From NCBI GenBank assembly GCA_949291945.1, contig CASEXH010000007.1, positions 48,968 through 112,967 on the forward strand: 64,000 nt of DNA, written 5' to 3'. The position numbers and the translations under genes are program-made. Shown here one piece after another: positions 1 through 7,382 of the stretch (the first letter of the stretch is position 1; each line of letters begins with the position of its first letter). Under the pieces are notes generated by a model. It was not told the DNA's origin and made no database searches. It worked only from the letters and a program-made list of their open reading frames with translations. The stretch comes from an uncultured Bacillota bacterium. GTDB lineage: Bacteria > Bacillota > Clostridia > Lachnospirales > Lachnospiraceae.

Positions 1-522
1 CAGAGAGAATATATTGAAAGGATTGATCAGAAGGCCCGGCGCATGAAACAGCTGACAGATCATCTTTTTGAATATTCCCTGATCACAGGAGAAAAGAAAA
101 CCGTAATGGAAGAGCCGGAACTTTATGAGGTGCTGTTTTATGACTTGTTTTCTGAAACCTGCAGTTATCTGAACCAAAAGGGATTCCAGGTACGGTTTCA
201 GGTGGAATGGATGGAGGCAAAAATCCGGATTTCTACAGAATATCTCCTTCGGATCATGGATAACATTACTTCCAATCTGGTAAAGTATGCAGACCCTGCT
301 CTGCCTGTAGTGATTTCTTCCGTCAGAGAAGGTCATATGGCTGGTTTTTCTTTTGAGAATCATGTCCGGTCTCCAAAGGAAGAAGTGGAGAGCAGAGGCA
401 TCGGCATGCAGAGCATGAAGAATATGACCCACGCAATGGGCGGTAGATGTGTGGAAGAAGATCTGGGAGATCTTTACCGGCTGACGATACTATTTCCAAT
501 AATTGAAGAACAGAAAACATAA
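1..522 (+). CDS. Sensor histidine kinase, C-terminal part (5' end outside window)
   Basis: The reading frame is open from the first base, so this is the 3' part of a longer gene. It carries the end of a dimerisation helix (YIERIDQKARRMKQLTDHLFEYS), written here only to mark the helix after the missing phospho-histidine, and then a HATPase domain. An N-box (RIMDNITSNLVKYAD) and a G2-like box (SRGIGMQSMKNM) are visible. The G1 position reads ENH rather than the usual DNG/DTG, so ATP binding may be weakened or the class divergent. It is followed by a hairpin terminator and then the mgl operon, so a link to mgl is possible but not shown. The partner response regulator would lie upstream, outside the window. 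Confidence 0.8.
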   Translation, partial: QREYIERIDQKARRMKQLTDHLFEYSLITGEKKTVMEEPELYEVLFYDLFSETCSYLNQKGFQVRFQVEWMEAKIRISTEYLLRIMDNITSNLVKYADPALPVVISSVREGHMAGFSFENHVRSPKEEVESRGIGMQSMKNMTHAMGGRCVEEDLGDLYRLTILFPIIEEQKT

Positions 523-579
523 GACAGGGGCTGGTTTTCGCCCAGATAAAGGTGTGATTTTTGCACAATACTTTTTAGA

Positions 580-626
580 GGAAGTGCAGACTGTAAGCTA
601 TAAATTATAGTCTGTACTTCCTTTTT
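580..626 (+). terminator. Rho-independent terminator after the sensor kinase
   Basis: Arms GGAAGTGCAGACT and AGTCTGTACTTCC form a stem with one internal G/T pair, followed directly by five T. It separates the kinase from the mgl genes. The rest of the 523-789 gap is AT-rich leader, with a TATACT hexamer at 729-734 that could be a -10 box but lacks a clear -35 partner. Confidence 0.8.
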
Positions 627-789
627 GCATGAAATATAGAAAAAGATTTGGTGAAAATGCAGTAAAGAATCTTAAAAATTTCAATGTACACAGAAAAATA
701 TTCTATGTTTTCTTTCTGGAATTTTCCTTATACTGGCAATATAAACAAAGGGCACACATAAAGTGTGAAACGGAAGGGAGAAAACGCAT

Positions 790-2094
790 ATGAAAAAAAG
801 AATCGTTGTACTGACAATGGCAGTTCTGTTCGGGCTTTCAGCAGTAGCCTGCGGCTCTGAGGGAGGCTCCTCATCAGGGGGAACAGACACATCTACAGAA
901 TCCAGCAGCTCCGGTTCCTCAGACTCCGGAACTGTAGCAAACAAGGACAAACCACTGGTATGGTTTAACCGTCAGCCATCTAACAGTTCCACAGGAGAAC
1001 TGGATATGGCTGCTCTGAGCTTCAATGAGGATACATATTATGTAGGATTTGATGCGAACCAGGGTGCTGAACTTCAGGGAACCATGGTTAAAGATTATAT
1101 TGAAGCAAATATTGATACCATTGACCGCAATGGTGACGGTGTGATCGGATACGTTCTGGCTATCGGCGATATCGGACATAATGACTCAATCGCCCGTACA
1201 AGAGGCGTTCGTAAAGCTCTGGGAACAGGAGTTGAAAAAGACGGAAGTATCGACAGTGAACCTATCGGAACAAATACAGACGGCTCAGCTTCTGCTGTAC
1301 AAGACGGCAGCATTGAAGTAAACGGAAAGACTTATACAGTTCGTGAGCTGGCTTCTCAGGAAATGAAGAACTCTGCAGGAGCTACATGGGATGCTGCTAC
1401 AGCAGGTAATGCTATCGGAACCTGGTCCTCTTCTTTCGGTGATCAGATTGACGTAGTAGTATCTAACAATGATGGTATGGGAATGTCCATGTTCAATGCA
1501 TGGTCAAAAGACAATGAAGTACCCACCTTCGGTTACGATGCAAACAACGATGCAGTGGCAGCCATCGCTGAAGGCTATGGCGGAACAATCAGCCAGCATG
1601 CAGACGTACAGGCTTACCTGACACTTCGTGTTCTGAGAAATGCTCTTGACGGCGTAGATGTAGACACAGGTATCGGAACAGCAGACGAGGCTGGAAATGT
1701 ACTTTCTGACGATGTATATGTATATAACGAAGAAGAACGTTCCTACTATGCATTAAACGTTGCAGTTACAGCTGAAAACTATCAGGACTTTACAGATTCT
1801 ACAAAGGTTTATGAGCCTGTATCCAATCAGTTAGATGAAAGCTCACATCCAACTAAGAAAGTATGGCTGGACATCTACAACGCATCTGATAACTTCCTGA
1901 GCTCCACTTATCAGCCTCTGCTTCAGAATTATGATGATCTGATGAATCTGGACATTGACTATATCGGTGGTGACGGACAGACAGAATCCAATATCACAAA
2001 CCGTCTGGGAAATCCAGGCCAGTATGATGCATTTGCTATCAACATGGTTAAGACAGATAACGCAGCTTCCTATACAGCTTTACTGAGCCAGTAA
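790..2094 (+). CDS. mglB: Galactose/glucose ABC transporter binding lipoprotein, circularly permuted
   Basis: Extracellular sugar-binding lipoprotein of an MglBAC-type importer. The first 20 residues are a signal peptide, with Cys21 (SAVAC) the likely lipidated residue, then a Ser/Gly/Thr-rich linker to about residue 50. The mature domain begins at the family's middle: VWFNRQPS (57-64) matches the canonical FFNREP segment, YYVGFDANQGAELQG follows, then a calcium-loop-like DRNGDGVIG (112-120) and the sugar-site NNDGMGMSM (226-234). The section that normally opens the protein appears instead at residues 357-434 (VWLDIYNASDNF to FAINMVKTDN), after a linker. The GGBP paralogue at 10212 has the ordinary order, so the comparison can be made within this window. 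Residues about 148-200 look like an insertion. A good ribosome binding site (GGAAGGGAG) supports the start. A hairpin separates it from mglA. Confidence 0.88.
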   Translation: MKKRIVVLTMAVLFGLSAVACGSEGGSSSGGTDTSTESSSSGSSDSGTVANKDKPLVWFNRQPSNSSTGELDMAALSFNEDTYYVGFDANQGAELQGTMVKDYIEANIDTIDRNGDGVIGYVLAIGDIGHNDSIARTRGVRKALGTGVEKDGSIDSEPIGTNTDGSASAVQDGSIEVNGKTYTVRELASQEMKNSAGATWDAATAGNAIGTWSSSFGDQIDVVVSNNDGMGMSMFNAWSKDNEVPTFGYDANNDAVAAIAEGYGGTISQHADVQAYLTLRVLRNALDGVDVDTGIGTADEAGNVLSDDVYVYNEEERSYYALNVAVTAENYQDFTDSTKVYEPVSNQLDESSHPTKKVWLDIYNASDNFLSSTYQPLLQNYDDLMNLDIDYIGGDGQTESNITNRLGNPGQYDAFAINMVKTDNAASYTALLSQ

Positions 2095-2114
2095 AGCAAG
2101 GGGACCCGGCCGGG

Positions 2115-2155
2115 GCTGCCGCAGAATACGGCTGCGGCAGCTTCGGCTTCTTTTT
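2115..2155 (+). terminator. Attenuating hairpin between mglB and mglA
   Basis: Perfect 9-bp arms GCTGCCGCA and TGCGGCAGC are followed by a pyrimidine-rich, T-rich tail. Hairpins at this place in binding-protein operons usually let some polymerase stop, so that binding protein is made in excess over ATPase and permease. That role is inferred from position. Confidence 0.65.
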
Positions 2156-2224
2156 ACAATGAAAACCTGCTCTCAGGGCACAGCAGGCTTTCATCGAATA
2201 ATAAATAGTACAGGAGTGAAAAGA

Positions 2225-3733
2225 ATGGCAGATAAGAAAGATGACATTGTCTTATCGATACGGGGGATGAGCAAATCCTTTGGCCGGAACCGGGTTCTGG
2301 ACCACATCAATCTGAATGTGCGCCGGGGAACGGTTATGGGTCTTATGGGTGAGAACGGCGCCGGAAAATCCACTATGATGAAGTGCCTTTTCGGTACTTA
2401 TCAGAAGGATGAAGGCAATATTTTTCTCGACGGTAAGGAAGTAAGCTTTTCCGGACCGAAAGATGCCCTTGAAAACGGCATTGCTATGGTTCATCAGGAG
2501 CTGAACCAGTGTCTGGAAAGAAATGTAGTAGATAATCTGTTTCTTGGCCGCTACCCAGTAAACTCTCTGGGAATCGTGGACGAGGGCAGAATGAAAAAAG
2601 AGGCCTCTGAACTGTTCAGAAAGCTGGGGATGACGGTAAACCTGACTCAGCCTATGCGGAACATGTCTGTATCCCAGAGGCAGATGTGTGAGATCGCTAA
2701 AGCAATTTCTTATAATTCCAAGGTTATTGTACTGGATGAGCCTACCTCTTCCCTTACAGTACAGGAAGTAGATAAACTTTTTGAAATGATGCGCATGCTG
2801 AAGGAACAGGGAATCGCACTGATCTATATTTCCCATAAAATGGACGAGATTTTCGAGATATGTGATGATATTTCCGTACTGCGTGACGGTAATCTGGTTA
2901 TGACCAAGCGGGCAGAAGACACCAACATGAACGAACTGATCGCTGCCATGGTTGGCCGCTCTCTGGAGAACCGGTTCCCCCCTGTGGACAACCAGCCTAA
3001 GGACGTGATCCTTTCCGTCCAGCATTTGTCTACAAAGTTCGAACCTCATCTCCAGGATATTACCTTTGATGTGCGGGAAGGTGAAATTTTCGGACTTTAT
3101 GGTCTGGTGGGAGCCGGACGTACTGAGCTTTTGGAGACCATCTTCGGTGTCCGGACAAGGGCAGCAGGCCGGGTATACTTCAACAATAAACTGATGAATT
3201 TCGGAAGCGCAAAAGAGGCCATGGATCATGGTTTTGCCATGATCACGGAAGAGAGAAAGGCTAATGGACTTTTCCTGAAAGGAGATCTGACTTTTAATAC
3301 GACTATCGCAAACCTGAATCATTATAAATCGGGAATTGCCCTTTCAGACTCCAAAATGACAAAGGCTACAGCTAAAGAGATTAAGGTTATGCATACCAAA
3401 TGCATGGGACCGGAAGATATGATCACCAGTCTTTCCGGCGGAAATCAGCAGAAGGTGATCTTTGGAAAATGGCTGGAGCGCCAGCCTCAGGTCTTTATGA
3501 TGGACGAGCCTACCAGAGGTATAGACGTAGGTGCCAAATATGAGATCTATGAGCTGATCATCAACATGGCAAAACAGGGGAAGACCATTATCGTGGTTTC
3601 CTCAGAAATGCCAGAGATCCTGGGTATCACAAATCGTATCGGTGTTATGTCAAACGGACATCTTTCCGGCATTGTGAATACAAAGGAGACAGATCAGGAG
3701 GAGCTTTTAAGGCTCAGCGCAAAATACCTGTAA
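2225..3733 (+). CDS. mglA: Galactose/glucose-type ABC transporter ATPase (two nucleotide-binding domains)
   Basis: Cytoplasmic ATPase subunit that powers the MglC permease. It has two ABC domains in tandem, as in MglA/RbsA. The first has Walker A GENGAGKST, signature MSVSQRQMCEIA and Walker B VIVLDEPTSSL. The second has a degenerate Walker A (GLVGAGRTE), signature SLSGGNQQKV and Walker B VFMMDEPTRGID. The degenerate second P-loop is normal for this family. The start is set at the ATG behind AGGAG (about 2211-2215); an in-frame ATG at 2159 would lie in the T tract of the upstream hairpin and lacks a binding site. The resulting 502 residues fit the family length. It lies between mglB and mglC in one operon. 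Confidence 0.93.
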   Translation: MADKKDDIVLSIRGMSKSFGRNRVLDHINLNVRRGTVMGLMGENGAGKSTMMKCLFGTYQKDEGNIFLDGKEVSFSGPKDALENGIAMVHQELNQCLERNVVDNLFLGRYPVNSLGIVDEGRMKKEASELFRKLGMTVNLTQPMRNMSVSQRQMCEIAKAISYNSKVIVLDEPTSSLTVQEVDKLFEMMRMLKEQGIALIYISHKMDEIFEICDDISVLRDGNLVMTKRAEDTNMNELIAAMVGRSLENRFPPVDNQPKDVILSVQHLSTKFEPHLQDITFDVREGEIFGLYGLVGAGRTELLETIFGVRTRAAGRVYFNNKLMNFGSAKEAMDHGFAMITEERKANGLFLKGDLTFNTTIANLNHYKSGIALSDSKMTKATAKEIKVMHTKCMGPEDMITSLSGGNQQKVIFGKWLERQPQVFMMDEPTRGIDVGAKYEIYELIINMAKQGKTIIVVSSEMPEILGITNRIGVMSNGHLSGIVNTKETDQEELLRLSAKYL

Positions 3734-3820
3734 TAATGAGAGGCAGAGGCTGGAAAATTTCATGGATATATGAAAAAGGAATCAAGGACCTCGCAGGATA
3801 AAAAAGGGAGATGAAAAGAT

Positions 3821-5470
3821 ATGGCTAATGATAAGATTCTGACGGCTGAACAGGAAACGAAGCTGCGTCAGCCCATTGATGATTATATTGGTAAGATTCA
3901 GGAGCAGATCGATGGCCTGAGAAAAGATGGAACAGATCAGGTGGTAGCTCTCCAGAATACGATAGATGGTGTAAAAAGAGACCGTTCTCTTTCTAAAGGG
4001 GAAAAGGAAAACCGTCTGGTAGAACTCCGCAGACAGCTGGAAAAAGCAAAAGCTGTGGAGGCAAAAAATAAAGATGAAGTATCAAAACTGATTTCTCAGG
4101 GTGTAAGTTACTTAAACGACCACTTTGACAAAGAATATTTCCAGCCGGTGAAAGAAAGCTGTGCCCAGGAAAAAATAAAAGCAAAAGAAAAATACAACAG
4201 GAAAATTGCAGAACTGGCGAAAGAACACCAGGAAATCGTTTCAAAGCTTTCCGCTCATCAGGAAATAAAAGACGAAAATTATGTATATAAAAACCGTCGG
4301 TTTGACGCAAAGATGGAGCTGGAAAAGGATTACCAGACTATAAAAGACAGAAGACATGGAGCATTCAACCACAGATATCATCTGATCGACATGCTCCGTA
4401 TGTCTAAGTTTACATTTATGGAATCAAGAGCCCAGAAATGGGAGAACTATAAATATACTTTTAACCGCAGACAGTTCCTTCTGCGGAACGGATTGTATAT
4501 TGCGATTATCCTGGTATTTATTATGCTGTGTATCATCACGCCTATGGTGAAAGGTTCTCCTCTTCTGACCTATAATAACGTGCTGAACATTCTTCAGCAG
4601 GCTTCACCGAGAATGTTCCTGGCGCTGGGTGTTGCAGGCCTGATCCTCCTTGCTGGTACAGACCTGTCAATCGGACGTATGGTCGGTATGGGCATGACCA
4701 CGGCAACTATTATTATGCACCAGGGGATCAATACCGGCGGTGTATTCGGACATATTTTTGATTTTACAGGACTGCCGATCGTAGTAAGAATGATCTTTGC
4801 TCTGATCATGTGTATTCTTCTGTGCACGATATTTACGACTATTGCAGGTTTCTTCACTGCAAAATTCAAGATGCACCCGTTTATTTCAACTATGGCAAAC
4901 ATGCTGATGATCTTCGGTATTGTTACATACGCTACAAAAGGTGTATCCTTCGGTGCTATTGAACCTACGATCCCGAATATGGTAATCCCCAAGATCAATG
5001 GATTCCCTACCATTATCATCTGGGCTGTGGCAGCTATCGCTATCGTTTGGTTTATCTGGAATAAAACTACATTCGGAAAAAATCTGTATGCAGTAGGAGG
5101 AAACCCTGAAGCGGCTTCTGTTTCCGGTATTTCTGTATTCGCAGTAACCGTAGGAGCATTTATCCTGGCAGGTATCCTTTATGGATTCGGTTCCTGGCTG
5201 GAATGTATCCGTATGGTCGGTTCCGGTTCTGCAGCTTATGGACAGGGCTGGGAGACAGACGCTATCGCAGCCTGCGTAGTAGGCGGTGTATCCTTTACCG
5301 GTGGTATCGGTAAAATCTCCGGAGTGGTTGTAGGTGTGCTGATCTTTACTGCACTGACCTATTCCCTGACCATTCTGGGTATTGACACAAACCTCCAGTT
5401 CGTATTCTCAGGCATTATCATTCTTGTAGCAGTAACCCTTGACTGTCTGAAATACGTTCAGAAAAAATAA
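3821..5470 (+). CDS. mglC: Galactose/glucose-type ABC permease with coiled-coil N-terminal extension
   Basis: Membrane subunit of the importer. From about residue 225 the protein is a standard MglC/RbsC permease with about ten hydrophobic segments, including the conserved AGTDLSIGRMVG and GFFTAKFKMHPFISTMA regions and the C-terminal GGVSFTGGIGKISG. Residues 1-220 are unlike the family: rich in Lys, Glu, Gln and Arg, without hydrophobic stretches, with heptad-like runs such as LVELRRQLEKAKAVEAKNKD. The total is 549 residues, against roughly 330-350 for ordinary MglC. The extension should be cytoplasmic and next to the ATPase. The start follows GGGAGATG and fits well. No in-frame stop or alternative strong start is seen at the domain boundary, so the extension looks translated. 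Confidence 0.9.
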   Translation: MANDKILTAEQETKLRQPIDDYIGKIQEQIDGLRKDGTDQVVALQNTIDGVKRDRSLSKGEKENRLVELRRQLEKAKAVEAKNKDEVSKLISQGVSYLNDHFDKEYFQPVKESCAQEKIKAKEKYNRKIAELAKEHQEIVSKLSAHQEIKDENYVYKNRRFDAKMELEKDYQTIKDRRHGAFNHRYHLIDMLRMSKFTFMESRAQKWENYKYTFNRRQFLLRNGLYIAIILVFIMLCIITPMVKGSPLLTYNNVLNILQQASPRMFLALGVAGLILLAGTDLSIGRMVGMGMTTATIIMHQGINTGGVFGHIFDFTGLPIVVRMIFALIMCILLCTIFTTIAGFFTAKFKMHPFISTMANMLMIFGIVTYATKGVSFGAIEPTIPNMVIPKINGFPTIIIWAVAAIAIVWFIWNKTTFGKNLYAVGGNPEAASVSGISVFAVTVGAFILAGILYGFGSWLECIRMVGSGSAAYGQGWETDAIAACVVGGVSFTGGIGKISGVVVGVLIFTALTYSLTILGIDTNLQFVFSGIIILVAVTLDCLKYVQKK

Positions 5471-5495
5471 TTATATTCCTGCTCAAAGGGGCTGG

Positions 5496-5539
5496 CGCAT
5501 AAAGATCCCAGGAGATCTTGGCGGCAGCTTCTTTGTGCG
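5496..5539 (+). terminator. Stem-loop after mglC, possible terminator
   Basis: CGCATAAAGA pairs with TCTTTGTGCG (one G-U pair), and inside it AAGATC pairs with GATCTT. There is no T tract, so termination is uncertain. It begins a 300-bp gap (5471-5771) that also holds a duplicated hairpin element and the promoter of the next gene. Confidence 0.4.
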
Positions 5540-5548
5540 ATAAGCCCG

Positions 5549-5577
5549 GCAAGCAGCCGCCGTGCTTGCACGAGCGG
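5549..5577 (+). repeat. Intergenic hairpin repeat, copy 1
   Basis: A 29-bp unit identical to the one at 5673-5701. It contains a perfect inverted repeat, GCAAGCA and TGCTTGC, around a GC-rich loop, and both copies are preceded by GATAAGCC. Palindromic extragenic repeat elements have this form; whether it is dispersed in the genome cannot be seen here. Confidence 0.75.
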
Positions 5578-5672
5578 ATATTTGCCGGGCAAGTACAGCG
5601 AGCAGCGAAGCAGCGAGCTGTGCGATTATCGCAGTAATCGTGAGGCGGAGCCGAAACGATTAGATAAGCCGT

Positions 5673-5701
5673 GCAAGCAGCCGCCGTGCTTGCACGAGCG
5701 G
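5673..5701 (+). repeat. Intergenic hairpin repeat, copy 2
   Basis: Identical to the 29-bp unit at 5549-5577. Its last base lies three bases before the -35 box of the response-regulator promoter, so the hairpin could act as a terminator for mgl read-through or influence that promoter. Confidence 0.75.
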
Positions 5702-5703
5702 TA

Positions 5704-5732
5704 CTGACAACCAGCCGAATTTTTGTTATAAT
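5704..5732 (+). promoter_or_regulatory. Promoter of the response-regulator/kinase operon
   Basis: CTGACA (5704-5709) and TATAAT (5727-5732) are separated by 17 bp, a near-consensus housekeeping promoter, about 40 bp before the ATG at 5772. It gives the two-component genes their own transcript apart from mglBAC. Confidence 0.75.
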
Positions 5733-5771
5733 ACTAAAATCGCTAGCTAATTTTGGATTTGGAGAGAAAAT

Positions 5772-7382
5772 ATGGATATATATACAGTTCTTCTGGTAGA
5801 TGACGAGGAAGAGGTCATACAGGTTATCATGAAAAAGATCAATTGGGAAGGGCTTGGATTTTCCGTCATCGGCTATGCCAATAACGGGGTGAAAGCTCTG
5901 GAAATGGTGGAGGAGTTTCAGCCGGATGTGGTAATGACGGATATTAAAATGCCCTATATGGACGGTATGGAACTTTCCGGCAGGATTAAGACAGAGTTTC
6001 CGGCTACCAAGATCCTGCTCTTTACCGGCTATGATGAATTTGAATACGCAAAAGAGGCGGTCCATCTGGAAGTGGAGGAGTACATACTGAAACCGGTGAA
6101 TTCCATAGAGCTGACCAAAGTGCTTACCCAGGTAAAGATCAAGCTGGATCAGGAAATCAGTGAAAAGAGAAATGTGGCTACTCTGGAAAAGCACTATATG
6201 GAGTCTCTGCCTCTTCTCCAGGCGGATTTTTATTCTGCCCTGATAGAAGGTCAACTGGATCAGAAGGAGATCCGGAAATTTCTTTCCGATTATCAGATTT
6301 CTTTTGAGGGACCCCGGCACTGCTGCCTTGTGGTCCATACTTCTTCTACTCAGCTGCCGGACAATATGCAGCCGCAGCTTCTGGCAACTTCTGTACAGAA
6401 GCAGGCCCGGGAGAAATTGGAAGAGAGATGGCGGAGCAAAAGCTTTTCTTACCTTGGAAATACAGTCATGCTCTGCCAGCTGAGAAATGAAAACGAGATC
6501 TCAGAGCTTACGGATGAATGTGACCGGTTCTGCAAGTATGTCCACAGGATCCTGGGGGCAGTGGTTACTGTGGGAGTCGGCCAGGTCTGCAGGGATATCG
6601 CAGAGCTGGCCCAGTCTTATCGGGGAGCCAGAGAGGCAGTATCCTACAGGGTCCTTTACGGAGCTTCCAGGGCCATCAATATTATGGAGATCGCACCTCA
6701 GGAGACACGGCAGCCTCAGAGGGACAACGAGGGAGAACTGTCGAAGCTTTTTAAGATGATTCGTCTGGGGTCTGAGGAGGAAGTCAGGGAGGAGGCCGGG
6801 AAATATCTGACCCGGATGTCTTTTCCGGAAAAATCCCTGCAGCAGCACCATATGGACATTATGGAGCTGCTGGGTACTTTGTACAGGTTTGCAGGAAATA
6901 ATCATATTGCAGAGGAATTTCTTTCCAAAGATATGAGGGAGCTTTATGTGCGGCTTCTGGATATGGAACCGGAGGAACTACACAGATGGCTGACGAACAT
7001 CAGCCTGTTCTTCCGGGAGGATCTGATCCTGGCCAGGAGCAGATCTACCCAGTCCTTCGTCTCCAAGGCAGAAGAGTATGTACGGAATAATTACAGCGAT
7101 GAGAATCTTTCTCTGGACAGTATCTGTCAGGTTCTGGGAGTATCTAACTCTTACTTTTCCACTGCCTTTAAGAAAGAAACGGGGAAATCCTTTACCGGAT
7201 ATCTGACAGATTACCGAATGGATCAGGCTGCAAGGCTTCTTATCGAGACCAGTGAAAAAAGTTATATTATCGGCAGAAGTGTAGGATATACAGATCCGAA
7301 TTACTTCAGCTATGTTTTTAAGCGGAGATTCGGCGTATCTCCCTCAAAGTACAGGACGGAGCATGGAACAAGTGAGAAATAA
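5772..7382 (+). CDS. YesN-type response regulator with AraC DNA-binding domain
   Basis: Cytoplasmic transcription factor controlled by phosphorylation. Residues 1-120 form a receiver domain with acidic pair D10-D11, phospho-acceptor D57 (VVMTDIKMP) and the conserved Lys in YILKPV. A long middle section (about 130-420) of the kind seen in YesN-type regulators follows. The last 100 residues are an AraC/XylS domain with two helix-turn-helices, ending in the typical GYTDPNYFSYVFKRRFGVSP signature. The start follows GGAGAG. It overlaps the kinase gene by 20 bp, so the pair is translationally coupled. With two binding-protein homologues downstream and mgl upstream, it probably regulates sugar uptake; that is inference. 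Confidence 0.9.
   Translation: MDIYTVLLVDDEEEVIQVIMKKINWEGLGFSVIGYANNGVKALEMVEEFQPDVVMTDIKMPYMDGMELSGRIKTEFPATKILLFTGYDEFEYAKEAVHLEVEEYILKPVNSIELTKVLTQVKIKLDQEISEKRNVATLEKHYMESLPLLQADFYSALIEGQLDQKEIRKFLSDYQISFEGPRHCCLVVHTSSTQLPDNMQPQLLATSVQKQAREKLEERWRSKSFSYLGNTVMLCQLRNENEISELTDECDRFCKYVHRILGAVVTVGVGQVCRDIAELAQSYRGAREAVSYRVLYGASRAINIMEIAPQETRQPQRDNEGELSKLFKMIRLGSEEEVREEAGKYLTRMSFPEKSLQQHHMDIMELLGTLYRFAGNNHIAEEFLSKDMRELYVRLLDMEPEELHRWLTNISLFFREDLILARSRSTQSFVSKAEEYVRNNYSDENLSLDSICQVLGVSNSYFSTAFKKETGKSFTGYLTDYRMDQAARLLIETSEKSYIIGRSVGYTDPNYFSYVFKRRFGVSPSKYRTEHGTSEK

Noticed and set aside
2252..3322. Long open frame of 356 codons on the minus strand
   Set aside because: It lies wholly inside mglA on the opposite strand, has no domain features, an unusual composition rich in His and Phe, and no ribosome binding site.
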